Of a stretch of DNA of 64,000 nucleotides, positions 1-8,100 are shown one piece after another; positions within the stretch are counted from its first letter, which is position 1; every line of letters begins with the position of its first letter. The notes below the pieces were generated by a model that saw only the letters and a program-made list of their open reading frames with translations, had not been told where the DNA came from and did no database searches. The position numbers and the translations under genes are program-made. The DNA is from Anaerolineales bacterium (GTDB lineage Bacteria > Chloroflexota > Anaerolineae > Anaerolineales > Villigracilaceae), in NCBI GenBank assembly GCA_030583905.1, contig CP129481.1, forward strand, positions 434,001-498,000. The letters are read 5' to 3'.

Positions 1-237
1 TACAACGGCGGGTCGTTCCGCGCTTATACCAATGCTGTGTACTTCCGCGGGGCGCGCTTCCTTGATGAGATGCGCGTTCTCATGGGACATGGCAATTTCT
101 CGAAATTCTTAAAGGAATATATCACCCGCTATGCGTACGGTCATGCCACATCCGCCGATTTCTTCGCCCTGGCGCGGGAGATCGTCAACGTGAATTACAA
201 CAACTTGTTGGGCAAGTATTTTTTCGGTTCGTATTAA
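1..237 (+). CDS. C-terminal end of an M1-family aminopeptidase (partial)
   Basis: The reading frame is open from the first base, so the gene begins upstream of the window and only the last 78 residues are visible. They read as the helical C-terminal part of a gluzincin (M1) metallopeptidase: a segment like YFRGARFLDEMRVLMG followed by FLKEYITRYAYGHATSADFF matches the conserved end of these enzymes, where the helical repeats cap the catalytic domain. The HExxH zinc motif would lie upstream and cannot be seen. The stop codon overlaps the stop of the convergent lipase gene by four bases. The family call rests on this fragment only. Confidence 0.6.
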   Translation, partial: YNGGSFRAYTNAVYFRGARFLDEMRVLMGHGNFSKFLKEYITRYAYGHATSADFFALAREIVNVNYNNLLGKYFFGSY

Positions 238-2132
238 TCCGTCTGTTCCCGCAATCTGCGTAACAACCGCATCCCGCTGAAGATGATCACAAGCAGGATC
301 GCTAATATCGTTAATATGACCGCGATCACTGCAAGCAAATTGAAGGTCACAAAAAAGTTACCCGGATTGGGCTGAACTTCAATAGCGATGAAATCGGTAC
401 GTTCAATGACAGACCCATCGGGGGCAATACCAGTGACGATCACATCCACAGCATACACACCTGCTTCGCGCGGCGTCCATGACGCTGATACCTGCCTGCC
501 GGATGAAAGATTCAGCGTTTCAGTGTTTCCATCCTGATCCTGGATCGATACCCGCGCTTCCTGTATCGCGAGAAGCTGGTTCCCCAATGACAGGCTTGCA
601 TTGAATTCGACCGTCTCGTTGATCTTGGGGATCAGGCTGCTGGAACTCACATCCAGCATAGCGCCGCCTATGAAATAAACGGAGACGGCAAAGTCTGTGC
701 CATCTGGAGGCGTGGATTCGGTTGCATCCACCGTAATGTTCCAGGGACCGGGGCGCGGGTTTGCAAATCCATATCCCAGATAAAATAGGGCTGCCGGATC
801 GGTCACTCGAATGAAGCCATTTGTCTGCGGATCCAGTTCGATGATATTACCGCTTGCACCCCGGACAACCGTGCTGACAGAACGTGACGGGTCGTAGAGC
901 GCAAACCCGGCGACGCTTACATCCGCGTCTATGTTGATGGTCAGGGAGGTCGATCCGCCTGCATCCACATGACCGGTGTAGAGACGCGTAAATTGCAGCG
1001 GAGATTCATTCCGGGATGGCGGGGCAGGATCCGGCGCGGAATGAAACGTCCCTGCCGGTCTTTGGAGAAGCGGCTTTACGAATTCATCAAAGACCTGTGT
1101 GGAGAAGGTCAGATCGCTGTGGATGACTTCCAATTGGGATGATTGCAGGATGATGGCATTGATGCTTGAAAAGGAAACAACCGTGTCATTGGGCACATCG
1201 GTGCAGGGGGATTTGAAGGCTTCGTTGATGGCAGTGCCGCCGAGGTCGAAAAATTCGATGCCGTGACGTTTGGTGACCTGTTGATTGAACACGCCGGACA
1301 TATAGCTTTCACGGATCTCGATGGAGGCGGGCAGATAGAAGCCAAGCGCGGCGGGGAGCACGGAACAATCCGATCCGCCCATCGGGGAGCCGAGCATGAC
1401 AAGTTGTGCCACGTCGCGCTCCTGCATGACGCGGTCGATGTAATAACGTGAGATCATGCCGCCCATGCTGTGCACGACGAGATCCACCATCTCCGCGCCG
1501 GTCTCCCGTTTTACGCCATTGATGTACTCGCCCAGAATTTCCGCGTTCTCTTTTATCGTATTTGTGCGACCAGGGGGATTTAAGAGATTGCCCGTGTTCA
1601 TCGCGCCGGGGACCTGCCCATCGCCAACAGCGAACCCCGCCAGTTCCAGGGATGCAAGAAAGCCGTCCGTGCCAAGATAGGACTTCCATGTCGTCCAATC
1701 GGAGATGAATCCGTGCACCATGACAACCGGGCGGGGGGCAATGTGTATGGGAGCAGATTGACCGATCACATTGCCGTTTTCAACTTCTGCGCGGATCGTG
1801 CGGGATGACTTCGGATTTCCGTCCGTGCCCCAGTACCAGCCCAAGGAGAGGACTGCTTCAGTGGAACAATCCGTATCGCCTCTTGCAAGGGTACACGAGC
1901 CGATGGATGGTGATGTGTCGCCGAAATAAAAAGTGATTGTCGAGGTTTGCTCGGCAGGTTGGGACAGTGTTCCCTGAATGCGGATCATGTCGCCATCTGT
2001 GATCTGGGAAACGACTTGTCCGCTGCGGTTCAGAACGACAATGCTTCCCCCATCTGTTCCCTGAAACGAAGAAAACCCATAAATGGATGAAAGACTCAAA
2101 AGAACGGCGGAAATCAGTAAAATTCGGCGCAT
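234..2132 (-). CDS. Exported lipase/esterase-like alpha/beta hydrolase with C-terminal membrane anchor
   Basis: A 632-residue protein with an N-terminal signal peptide (hydrophobic residues about 4-20). An alpha/beta-hydrolase domain begins near VVMVHGF (136-142). The nucleophile elbow is HSMGG (221-225, Ser222), and the likely acid and base lie in NDTVVS and the IHSDL segment about 100 residues later, as in bacterial triacylglycerol lipases and PGAP1-like esterases. Beta-rich segments follow (about 370-590), then a single transmembrane helix and a basic tail (LLRRLREQTD), so the catalytic part should sit outside the cell, tethered to the membrane. A GAGGA stands just before the ATG. The substrate is unknown. 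It is transcribed alone, divergent from the riboflavin genes. Confidence 0.75.
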   Translation of the reverse strand: MRRILLISAVLLSLSSIYGFSSFQGTDGGSIVVLNRSGQVVSQITDGDMIRIQGTLSQPAEQTSTITFYFGDTSPSIGSCTLARGDTDCSTEAVLSLGWYWGTDGNPKSSRTIRAEVENGNVIGQSAPIHIAPRPVVMVHGFISDWTTWKSYLGTDGFLASLELAGFAVGDGQVPGAMNTGNLLNPPGRTNTIKENAEILGEYINGVKRETGAEMVDLVVHSMGGMISRYYIDRVMQERDVAQLVMLGSPMGGSDCSVLPAALGFYLPASIEIRESYMSGVFNQQVTKRHGIEFFDLGGTAINEAFKSPCTDVPNDTVVSFSSINAIILQSSQLEVIHSDLTFSTQVFDEFVKPLLQRPAGTFHSAPDPAPPSRNESPLQFTRLYTGHVDAGGSTSLTINIDADVSVAGFALYDPSRSVSTVVRGASGNIIELDPQTNGFIRVTDPAALFYLGYGFANPRPGPWNITVDATESTPPDGTDFAVSVYFIGGAMLDVSSSSLIPKINETVEFNASLSLGNQLLAIQEARVSIQDQDGNTETLNLSSGRQVSASWTPREAGVYAVDVIVTGIAPDGSVIERTDFIAIEVQPNPGNFFVTFNLLAVIAVILTILAILLVIIFSGMRLLRRLREQTD

Positions 2133-2167
2133 GTTTCCTCGTTTCGATATGGATAAATGTGTACAAG

Positions 2168-2196
2168 ATTATAGCAAAGCGCACACGGAAAAACAA
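2168..2196 (-). promoter_or_regulatory. Promoter of the lipase gene
   Basis: On the minus strand TTGTTT (2191-2196) and TATAAT (2168-2173) are separated by 17 bp, about 35 nt before the lipase ATG. This is a standard sigma-70-type promoter with a short leader, unlike the leaderless ribD-type promoter directed the other way 48 bp to the right. Confidence 0.6.
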
Positions 2197-2220
2197 TCGG
2201 GACAAGGCGCGGTTTGAAAC

Positions 2221-2226
2221 TATAAT
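2221..2226 (+). promoter_or_regulatory. -10 element for a leaderless RibD-type reductase transcript
   Basis: A perfect TATAAT ends exactly 6 nt before the ATG at 2233. There is no Shine-Dalgarno and no clear -35. Transcription would begin at or next to the start codon. Confidence 0.6.
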
Positions 2227-2232
2227 TGAAAG

Positions 2233-2913
2233 ATGAACCGTCCTTTTGTTTTTATCAACGTTGCCATGACTGCGGATGGGAAGATCGACACGTTCGAGCG
2301 CAAAGGCTCGGCGATCTCGTCCAAACAGGATAAGGAGCGCGTGGATATGCTCCGTGCCGAGGCGGATGCCGTCCTTGTCGGGGGGAAGACGCTGCTGGAA
2401 GAACTGCCCAAACTGACGGTTAAGTCCGAGGCGCTGCGTGAGGGGAGAATACAGCAGGGGCGTTCGCCCAATCCGATCAAGGTGGGAGTGGTCACAGTCG
2501 CGGACATTCCCATGGATTCAGATTTTGTTAAGGCAGGGGATGCGCGGGTCGTAATATTTACAACACATCGGACATCTAAGGAACAACTCGAACGCCTGCG
2601 CACGCGCGGTGTGGAGGTATTTGCGGATGATGCGCCGCGTGTTGACCTTGTGAAGATGATGTCAACCTTAAAAGAGATCGGTGTGGGGCGGCTGATGGTG
2701 GAAGGCGGCGGGACGATGAATTTCGAACTCCTGCGTTTGGGATTGGTGGACGAACTGACGCTGTACATCGCGCCGATGATCTTCGGCGGCGCAAATGCCC
2801 CAACCCTTGCCGACGGACTGGGTGTGCCGCGCGATGCGACGATCGAAATGCGCCTGCAACATATCCAGCAATGGGATGACGGCGGGGTCGTTTTGAAGTA
2901 TAAAATCAGATAG
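2233..2913 (+). CDS. Pyrimidine reductase of riboflavin synthesis (RibD C-terminal domain only)
   Basis: A 226-residue stand-alone RibD_C (dihydrofolate-reductase fold) protein. It should reduce the ribosylamino-pyrimidine phosphate of the riboflavin pathway with NAD(P)H. Diagnostic parts are VAMTADGKID (10-19), VGGKTLL (49-55) and the nucleotide-binding EGGGTMNFELL (157-167). Bifunctional RibD enzymes carry an N-terminal zinc deaminase, which is absent here, so this resembles the archaeal/fungal-type reductase or needs a separate deaminase elsewhere. It sits 30 bp upstream of ribA, which supports a riboflavin role. The start is set by the TATAAT 6 nt upstream. Whether reduction occurs before or after deamination cannot be told from sequence. 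Confidence 0.85.
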   Translation: MNRPFVFINVAMTADGKIDTFERKGSAISSKQDKERVDMLRAEADAVLVGGKTLLEELPKLTVKSEALREGRIQQGRSPNPIKVGVVTVADIPMDSDFVKAGDARVVIFTTHRTSKEQLERLRTRGVEVFADDAPRVDLVKMMSTLKEIGVGRLMVEGGGTMNFELLRLGLVDELTLYIAPMIFGGANAPTLADGLGVPRDATIEMRLQHIQQWDDGGVVLKYKIR

Positions 2914-2943
2914 GTTGCGTTCGCCGCAGCCGTGGAGAGAATT

Positions 2944-3702
2944 ATGTCTGGAATTACACACGAACAAATAGAATTGCTGCTTGAGGAAGATTGCTGCCAC
3001 GAGTGCGATGGATACGGCGAAGATAAGATCTGTGTCCATATCGAAGCGGTGGCGGAACTGCCTTCGCGTTTTGGCGATTTTCACATCGTGGCGTTTTCGA
3101 ACAACCGTGACGGCAAGGAACATGTCGCCATCATCAAGGGCGATGTGATCGGCGCGGAAGATGTTCCCGTGCGCCTGCACTCGGAATGTCTGACGGGCGA
3201 CGTGATCGGTTCACTTCGTTGTGACTGCCGCGACCAACTCGAAGCCGCATTGAAAAAGATCGGCAGGATGGAAAAGGGTATTGTGCTCTATCTGCGCCAG
3301 GAGGGGCGCGGCATCGGGCTGACGAACAAGATCCGCGCCTACAGTTTGCAGGATCAGGGTCTCGACACGGTCGAAGCGAACCTGGCACTTGGCTTCCGCG
3401 ACGATGAACGGGATTACGCCGTCGCCGCGCACATGCTGCACTCGATGAAAGTGCAGTCCATTCAACTCATGACCAACAACCCGAAGAAGATCGCGCAACT
3501 CGAACAGCATGGCGTCAAGATCAACCAGCGCCTGCCGCACATCCTGCCGAGCAACGAGCACAACCTGTTCTACCTGAAAACCAAAGCCGCCAAGTCCGGT
3601 CACATGATCGATTTCCGCGGCAAGGAACATCTGCTCGAACAGCACGAGCCGACCATCGTCGAAGGCATGAGTGACACTCAGATAAAGGCGCTCTATGAAT
3701 AA
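2944..3702 (+). CDS. ribA: GTP cyclohydrolase II
   Basis: This enzyme opens the imidazole ring of GTP, releasing formate and pyrophosphate, in the first committed step of riboflavin synthesis. The zinc cysteines are visible in HSECLTGDVIGSLRCDC (C82, C93, C95 of 252 residues), followed by the catalytic LYLRQEGRGIGL (about 115-126) and the GTP-binding TNNPKK segment. The ATG at 2944 is chosen because GGAGAG ends 4 nt before it; a GTG at 2932 lies in the same frame. No DHBP-synthase (RibB) domain is fused. An unusual N-terminal extension of about 35 residues contains four cysteines (C17, C18, C21, C30). The gene overlaps the next one by 8 nt. Confidence 0.93.
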   Translation: MSGITHEQIELLLEEDCCHECDGYGEDKICVHIEAVAELPSRFGDFHIVAFSNNRDGKEHVAIIKGDVIGAEDVPVRLHSECLTGDVIGSLRCDCRDQLEAALKKIGRMEKGIVLYLRQEGRGIGLTNKIRAYSLQDQGLDTVEANLALGFRDDERDYAVAAHMLHSMKVQSIQLMTNNPKKIAQLEQHGVKINQRLPHILPSNEHNLFYLKTKAAKSGHMIDFRGKEHLLEQHEPTIVEGMSDTQIKALYE

Positions 3703-4363
3703 GACCATCGTCATCACCGGCGCAACCGGCACGCTTGGCAGTCTGGTTGCAAAAACATTTGCCGCACAGGGACACAACCTCGCGTTGCTTGATATCGATC
3801 CAAAGAAATTGGATTCCCTGTCTCGTGACTTGAACCTGCCCGCGGACAGGCTTCTCACCCAAACCGTGGACCTGCTCGATGCGCAGGCGCTTCAGGCCTC
3901 CGCCGAGGCGGTTCTCTCCAAATTCGGCAATGTCCACGCCTTGTTCCATCTCGTCGGCGGTTGGGTCGGCGGCAAGACCTTCGTCGAAACCCCGCACGAC
4001 GACTTGGAATTCATGCTGAACCAGCACGTCCGCACGACGTTCAACCTGTTCAAATCCTTCTCGAAACCGCTCTCCGAAAGCGGCTGGGGACGGGTCATCG
4101 TCGTGTCGGCGTCCACGGTGCCAAATCCGCCCGGTAAATCGGGCGTCTATACCGCCGCCAAATCCGCGCAGGAGAACATGGTGCTCTCACTCGCCGCCGA
4201 GTTGAAGGAAGCCAACGTGACCGCAAACATCATTCAAGTCCGCGCGATCGATATCGAGAACAAAGGCACAGGCACGACCCCGGCTGTGATCGTTTCCGCC
4301 ATGGAATACCTGTTCTCCGAGCAGGCGGACAAGGTCAACGCAGCGAGAATTCCGTTATACTAG
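3695..4363 (+). CDS. Short-chain dehydrogenase/reductase
   Basis: A 222-residue classical SDR. The Rossmann motif TGATGTLG lies at the N terminus (about 7-14), acidic residues of the next strand (LLDID) suggest preference for NAD(H), and the catalytic serine and YxxxK are present in SASTVPNPPGKSG and YTAAK. It starts inside the last codons of ribA (8-nt overlap), so the two are translationally coupled and cotranscribed with the RibD-type reductase. It could work on a flavin-related compound or be an unrelated passenger; the substrate is not evident. Confidence 0.8.
   Translation: MNKTIVITGATGTLGSLVAKTFAAQGHNLALLDIDPKKLDSLSRDLNLPADRLLTQTVDLLDAQALQASAEAVLSKFGNVHALFHLVGGWVGGKTFVETPHDDLEFMLNQHVRTTFNLFKSFSKPLSESGWGRVIVVSASTVPNPPGKSGVYTAAKSAQENMVLSLAAELKEANVTANIIQVRAIDIENKGTGTTPAVIVSAMEYLFSEQADKVNAARIPLY
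4356..4361 (+). promoter_or_regulatory. -10 element for a leaderless hydrolase transcript
   Basis: TATACT inside the last codons of the SDR ends 7 nt before the ATG at 4369. No Shine-Dalgarno precedes that ATG, so the hydrolase may have its own leaderless start as well as readthrough from the riboflavin operon. Confidence 0.45.
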
Positions 4364-4368
4364 GCGGA

Positions 4369-5235
4369 ATGCGCAGTCAGTTCATCCAAACCAACAACAT
4401 AAAACTGCATGTCACAACCGACGGACCCGAAAACGGACCGTCGGTTGTTTTGTTGCACGGCTTTCCCGAATTCCACTACGGCTGGCGCAGGCAGATTCCC
4501 GCGCTTGTGGAGGCGGGATTCCGCGTCATCGTCCCGGACCAGCGCGGGTATAACCTGTCCGAGAAACCGCGCGGGGTGACGGCGTATGATGTCAACACGT
4601 TGGCACAGGATATCGTCGGTCTGTTCGACCATTTTGGGATTCAGAAAGCCAACCTCGCCGGTCATGACTGGGGCGCGGCGGTCGCATGGACGGTGGCGTT
4701 GAATCACCCCGAACGGCTGGAAAAACTCGCAATCCTGAACGTCCCGCATCCCGATGTGATGGTGCGCTTCCTGCTGGAAAATTCCGCCCAGCGGATAAAA
4801 TCCTGGTACATCTTTTTCATCCAATTGCGCTTCATCGCCGAATGGATATTGAGCCGGAACAACTTCCGCAACCTCGCACGGATGCTGGTGGGGTCGGGAA
4901 AGAAAAGCACGTTTACAAGGGACGACCTTGCTGAATATAGAAAGGCTTGGTCCCAGCCGGGCGCGTTGACGGGCATGTTGAATTGGTATCGCGCCATCTT
5001 TCACAGCAGCTTCAAATATGTTTTTAAGCGAAGGAACACCCCCATGCGGCGGGTGCAAACACCGACCCTGATCTTATGGGGCAAGCAGGATCTGGCGCTC
5101 AGCCATGAAATGGTGGAGCCGTCTCTCGAGTTGTGCGATGTCGGCAGGTCGGTCATGTTCGAGGATGCAACCCATTGGGTACAGCACGACAAAGCAGACG
5201 AAGTGAATAAATATCTCATCGAATTCTTCAGGTAA
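4369..5235 (+). CDS. Epoxide-hydrolase-like alpha/beta hydrolase
   Basis: A 288-residue alpha/beta hydrolase. The oxyanion-hole motif HGFPEFHYGW (30-39) and the nucleophile motif GHDWGAAVAW, with Asp100 as nucleophile, are typical of soluble epoxide hydrolases and haloalkane dehalogenases. A cap-domain region follows (about 130-215), then the acid in GKQDLAL and the general base in THWVQHD near the C terminus. The HGFPE and DWG combination favours epoxide hydrolase over dehalogenase. Start chosen from the -10 hexamer 7 nt upstream. The next gene begins 4 nt after the stop, so the two are probably cotranscribed. Confidence 0.8.
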   Translation: MRSQFIQTNNIKLHVTTDGPENGPSVVLLHGFPEFHYGWRRQIPALVEAGFRVIVPDQRGYNLSEKPRGVTAYDVNTLAQDIVGLFDHFGIQKANLAGHDWGAAVAWTVALNHPERLEKLAILNVPHPDVMVRFLLENSAQRIKSWYIFFIQLRFIAEWILSRNNFRNLARMLVGSGKKSTFTRDDLAEYRKAWSQPGALTGMLNWYRAIFHSSFKYVFKRRNTPMRRVQTPTLILWGKQDLALSHEMVEPSLELCDVGRSVMFEDATHWVQHDKADEVNKYLIEFFR

Positions 5236-5239
5236 ATCC

Positions 5240-6094
5240 ATGCCCGTTCTCGCCATCTTTCTTCTGTTCGCATCCGCCGCGATGCATGCGTTATGGAATT
5301 TCCTGCTCAAAAGCGCGGAGGAGAAATATGTCGCCATGGGCTGGCAGGTCATTTTGAGCGGACTGCTGGCATTGGGTTTGCTCTTCTATTCGGGCTTGCC
5401 GCCGCAAAGCATGTGGCTGTTCGCGATCGCCAGCATGTTGCTGGAAGCGATCTACTTTATCCTGCTATGCATCGCCTACAGCGATCATGATTTTTCGCTC
5501 GTCTATCCCATCGCGCGCGGAGCGGCACCTGCTTTGCTGGTACTGTGGTCGGCGCTGTTCCTGCGCGAGGAATTGACCGGCGGCGGATACATCGGTCTCG
5601 CCATGATCACCGGCGGCATCGTCCTCAACGGCGCGACGGCTCTGCTAAAAAATCGCGGCGAAAAACCGCATGTGAAGGGTATTCTCACAGCCCTTTCGGT
5701 TGCACTGATCATTTCGATCTACACCTTCATCGACGGCACCGCCGTCAAGAACGGACCCGCCCTGCCGTATGGGTTGTTCATGTTCGTGATGATCCCGATG
5801 GTGACCACACCCTATCTCACCCGCCGATACGGCTGGGATGCATTTGTGCGGGTATGGAGGAAGAACCGCGGCTATCTCCTGTTAGGCGGGGTGCTGGGAC
5901 TGGTAGCTTATATGCTCGCCCTGTTCGCCTACACGTTTGCGCCGCTTAGCTATTCCGGCGCGATCCGCGAGGTCAGCGCGGTGATCGGGGCGTTCCTCGG
6001 CTGGCAGTTCCTGAAGGAGAAAATGGGCGGGATCCGCGTGATCGGCGCGGTGATCGTGTTCGCGGGCGTGATGGTGATCGCGATATTTGGTTGA
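5240..6094 (+). CDS. EamA/DMT-family membrane transporter
   Basis: A 284-residue protein of about ten transmembrane helices in two similar halves, the EamA (drug/metabolite transporter) architecture. The first half contains the typical YPIARGAAPALLVLWS stretch and the second the AIREVSAVIGAFLGW motif, the usual half-repeat signature. It probably exports or exchanges a small metabolite across the inner membrane; the family does not predict a substrate. It begins 4 nt after the hydrolase stop. Confidence 0.82.
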   Translation: MPVLAIFLLFASAAMHALWNFLLKSAEEKYVAMGWQVILSGLLALGLLFYSGLPPQSMWLFAIASMLLEAIYFILLCIAYSDHDFSLVYPIARGAAPALLVLWSALFLREELTGGGYIGLAMITGGIVLNGATALLKNRGEKPHVKGILTALSVALIISIYTFIDGTAVKNGPALPYGLFMFVMIPMVTTPYLTRRYGWDAFVRVWRKNRGYLLLGGVLGLVAYMLALFAYTFAPLSYSGAIREVSAVIGAFLGWQFLKEKMGGIRVIGAVIVFAGVMVIAIFG

Positions 6095-6101
6095 GTTTTT
6101 T

Positions 6102-6154
6102 AACCACAGGTGAACACAGATCAATCATCCTTCTCATCTGTGTTCATCCGCGGT
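6102..6154. repeat. Dispersed repeat family A, inverted pair
   Basis: Two facing copies of the motif (TGAACACAGAT, then ATCTGTGTTCA) between the transporter and the NUDIX gene. The left end reads AACCACAG, i.e. CTGTGGTT on the other strand, as in the copies near 12.58 kb and 20.2 kb. Confidence 0.7.
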
Positions 6155-6173
6155 GAAATCAAAAGGATGCGTT

Positions 6174-6590
6174 ATGGCAGATCAAATTTTTCCCGAACCG
6201 ACGGTCGGTGTGTTCATCTTCAATCCCGATGGCGAGATATTGCTGGTCAGGAGCCACAAATGGCACGGCAAATATGTCGTGCCCGGCGGGCATGTGGAAC
6301 TAGGCGAGCGCATCGAGCAGGCGGCTGTCCGCGAGGCGAAGGAGGAGACGGGACTGGACATCTACGACCTGAAATTCGTCAACTTTCAGGAGTTCATCTT
6401 TGACGAGTCTTTCTGGAAGAAACGCCACTTCATCTTCTTCGACTATGCCTGCAAAACGGATTCGCTCACAGTGGTGCTGAATGACGAGGCGCAGGAGCAT
6501 GTTTGGGTCAAGCCGGAGGCGGCTCTTCGTCTGCCGGTGGATTCGTACACGCGCCGCTCCATCCAGAAGATCATGACCGGAAATTTGTGA
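6174..6590 (+). CDS. NUDIX hydrolase
   Basis: A 138-residue protein with a complete Nudix box: GGHVELGERIEQ then REAKEETGL, matching Gx5Ex7REUXEExGU, which binds the divalent metal and the pyrophosphate of a nucleoside diphosphate derivative. The ATG at 6174 is preferred over an in-frame GTG at 6153 because AAAAGGA lies 6 nt before it and the upstream sequence belongs to repeat A. Size and sequence resemble ADP-ribose or sugar-nucleotide pyrophosphatases (GDPMH-like), but the substrate cannot be assigned. Confidence 0.85.
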   Translation: MADQIFPEPTVGVFIFNPDGEILLVRSHKWHGKYVVPGGHVELGERIEQAAVREAKEETGLDIYDLKFVNFQEFIFDESFWKKRHFIFFDYACKTDSLTVVLNDEAQEHVWVKPEAALRLPVDSYTRRSIQKIMTGNL

Positions 6591-6624
6591 CAAGTCTCCT
6601 CCAATTTACAGTTACGTTAGTCAG

Positions 6625-6653
6625 TTGCGCGGGCTGTGAAAACTGGGTAAGAT
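6625..6653 (+). promoter_or_regulatory. Promoter of the aminotransferase leader
   Basis: TTGCGC (6625-6630) and TAAGAT (6648-6653) are spaced 17 bp. Initiation about 7 nt downstream would fall next to the ATG at 6663, making a leaderless small ORF the first thing on the transcript. Confidence 0.4.
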
Positions 6654-6662
6654 AAAGGTGCA

Positions 6663-6773
6663 ATGACCGGATTATCGGCGTTACATCGCTTTGGCGTATT
6701 TTTGCCTGAGTCAGCGAGCCTGATGGGTATCAGCGTACCTGTCAGGCTTTTTTTATCTCTCTTCAAGGAGTAA
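6663..6773 (+). CDS. 36-codon leader ORF upstream of the aminotransferase
   Basis: An open frame from ATG 6663 to TAA 6771 runs through the whole terminator hairpin (6717-6754) and stops 2 nt before the ATG of the aminotransferase, overlapping its Shine-Dalgarno (AAGGAG 6765-6770). The peptide is rich in Leu, Ser and Phe. Ribosomes translating it would melt the hairpin, which would couple translation to readthrough. It could be fortuitous; the argument is its position and the similar arrangement upstream of pyrB. Confidence 0.35.
   Translation: MTGLSALHRFGVFLPESASLMGISVPVRLFLSLFKE
6717..6754 (+). terminator. Intrinsic terminator just before the aminotransferase
   Basis: Arms 6717-6729 and 6736-6748 form a 13-bp stem (two wobble pairs) with a 6-nt loop, followed by seven T. 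It ends only 21 nt before the aminotransferase ATG, so it is either an attenuator for that gene or a terminator for the NUDIX gene placed very far downstream. Confidence 0.8.
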
Positions 6774-6775
6774 AC

Positions 6776-8011
6776 ATGCAAACACCCTGGGAATATCGGT
6801 ATGCCCACAGAATGCAAAGAATGGGAAGTTCTGTCATCCGCGAACTGTTGAAACTGACCGAACAACCCGACATCATTTCGTTTGCGGGGGGATTGCCCGC
6901 GCCGGAGGTCTTTCCTGTCAAGGAGTTTCAGGAGGCGTGCAACCGCGTGTTGGAAACGCAGGGCGCGAAGGCTTTGCAATACAGCACCACGGAAGGATAC
7001 CTGCCCCTGCGCGAGATGATCGCGCGTCACACGGCGCGCTACAGCGTGCCGATCACCGCCGATAATATCCTGATCACGTCCGGGTCGCAGCAGGCGCTGG
7101 ATTTCATCGGGCGTCTGTTCATCAACCGCGGTGATTACATCGTGGTCGAGTCACCGACCTATCTCGGCGCATTGCAGGCGTGGAATTCGTACGGCGCGCA
7201 GTACATTTCCGTGCCTTCGGATGAGCACGGCATGATCGTGGATGAACTGGAAAAGGCGCTTCGCATCGGACCGAAGTTCATTTACGTGCTCCCGAACTTC
7301 CAGAACCCCTCCGGCTCGACTCTCAGCCTCGAACGCCGCGAGAAGCTGGTGGAACTGGCGGACAAATACGGCGTGCCGATCGTGGAGGACGATCCCTACG
7401 GTCAGTTACGCTATGACGGCGAACATCTCCCGTCGGTCGTTTACATCGACGATCACTTCCGCAATGACGGGGAAGGCGAATACCGGGGCAACGTCATTTA
7501 CCTGAGCACCTTCTCGAAACTGCTCGCGCCGGGTCTGCGGCTGGCGTGGGTAGTCGCGCCGCCCAACGTCATCCAGAAACTGGTGATGACCAAGCAAGCC
7601 GCCGACCTGCACACTTCGTCATTCAATCAGCATGTCGCATATGAAGTCGGCAAGGGCGGCTTCCTCGATGAACATGTCAAGGTCATCCGCGCCACATACA
7701 AGGAACGCCGTGACGTCATGCTCGAAATGATGGACGAGATGTTCCCACCCGAAATGCGCTGGACCCGTCCGCAGGGCGGCATGTTCCTGTGGGGCATGAT
7801 GCCCGACGGTGTGGACGCGGCGGAGGTCTTGAAGATCGCCATTGACCGCAAGGTTGCATTCGTGCCCGGTGCGGCGTTCCACCCGAACGGCGGCGGTCAG
7901 AACACCATGCGCATCAACTTCTCCTACTCGAACCCGGATACCATCCGCGAGGGCATCACGCGCCTCGGCGCCACGCTCAAGGAAGTGTTAAAGAAGAACG
8001 GTCACAAGTAA
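6776..8011 (+). CDS. PLP-dependent class I aminotransferase (LysN-like)
   Basis: A 411-residue fold-type I aminotransferase. Its N terminus (residues about 15-65, with ISFAGGLPAPEVFP) is typical of the 2-aminoadipate/multisubstrate aminotransferase branch. ITSGSQQALD binds the cofactor phosphate, NPSG appears near residue 180, and the Schiff-base lysine is in STFSKLLAPGLR (near 245). C-terminal MRINFSYSNP carries the substrate-carboxylate arginine. Likely substrates are 2-aminoadipate, branched-chain or aromatic amino acids. SD AAGGAG lies 5 nt upstream. Regulation by the leader terminator is inferred. Confidence 0.85.
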   Translation: MQTPWEYRYAHRMQRMGSSVIRELLKLTEQPDIISFAGGLPAPEVFPVKEFQEACNRVLETQGAKALQYSTTEGYLPLREMIARHTARYSVPITADNILITSGSQQALDFIGRLFINRGDYIVVESPTYLGALQAWNSYGAQYISVPSDEHGMIVDELEKALRIGPKFIYVLPNFQNPSGSTLSLERREKLVELADKYGVPIVEDDPYGQLRYDGEHLPSVVYIDDHFRNDGEGEYRGNVIYLSTFSKLLAPGLRLAWVVAPPNVIQKLVMTKQAADLHTSSFNQHVAYEVGKGGFLDEHVKVIRATYKERRDVMLEMMDEMFPPEMRWTRPQGGMFLWGMMPDGVDAAEVLKIAIDRKVAFVPGAAFHPNGGGQNTMRINFSYSNPDTIREGITRLGATLKEVLKKNGHK

Positions 8012-8029
8012 TACGTCATTCATAGACAA

Positions 8030-8066
8030 CAAAAAGCGGCTTGCTTATTCTGCAAGCCGCTTTTTG
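8030..8066. terminator. Bidirectional terminator between aminotransferase and malic enzyme
   Basis: Perfect 15-bp stem (8030-8044 and 8052-8066) with a 7-nt loop and A/T runs on both sides, serving two convergent genes. Confidence 0.9.
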
Positions 8067-8075
8067 TTTATCCGC

Positions 8076-8100
8076 GGTCAATCGTCCACCGTCTACGGTC
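8076..8100. repeat. Dispersed repeat family B copy
   Basis: GGTCAATCGTCCACCGTC and following bases. It abuts the stop codon of the malic enzyme gene exactly. Related copies lie at 18.2, 26.5, 40.6 and 54.5 kb. Confidence 0.6.
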
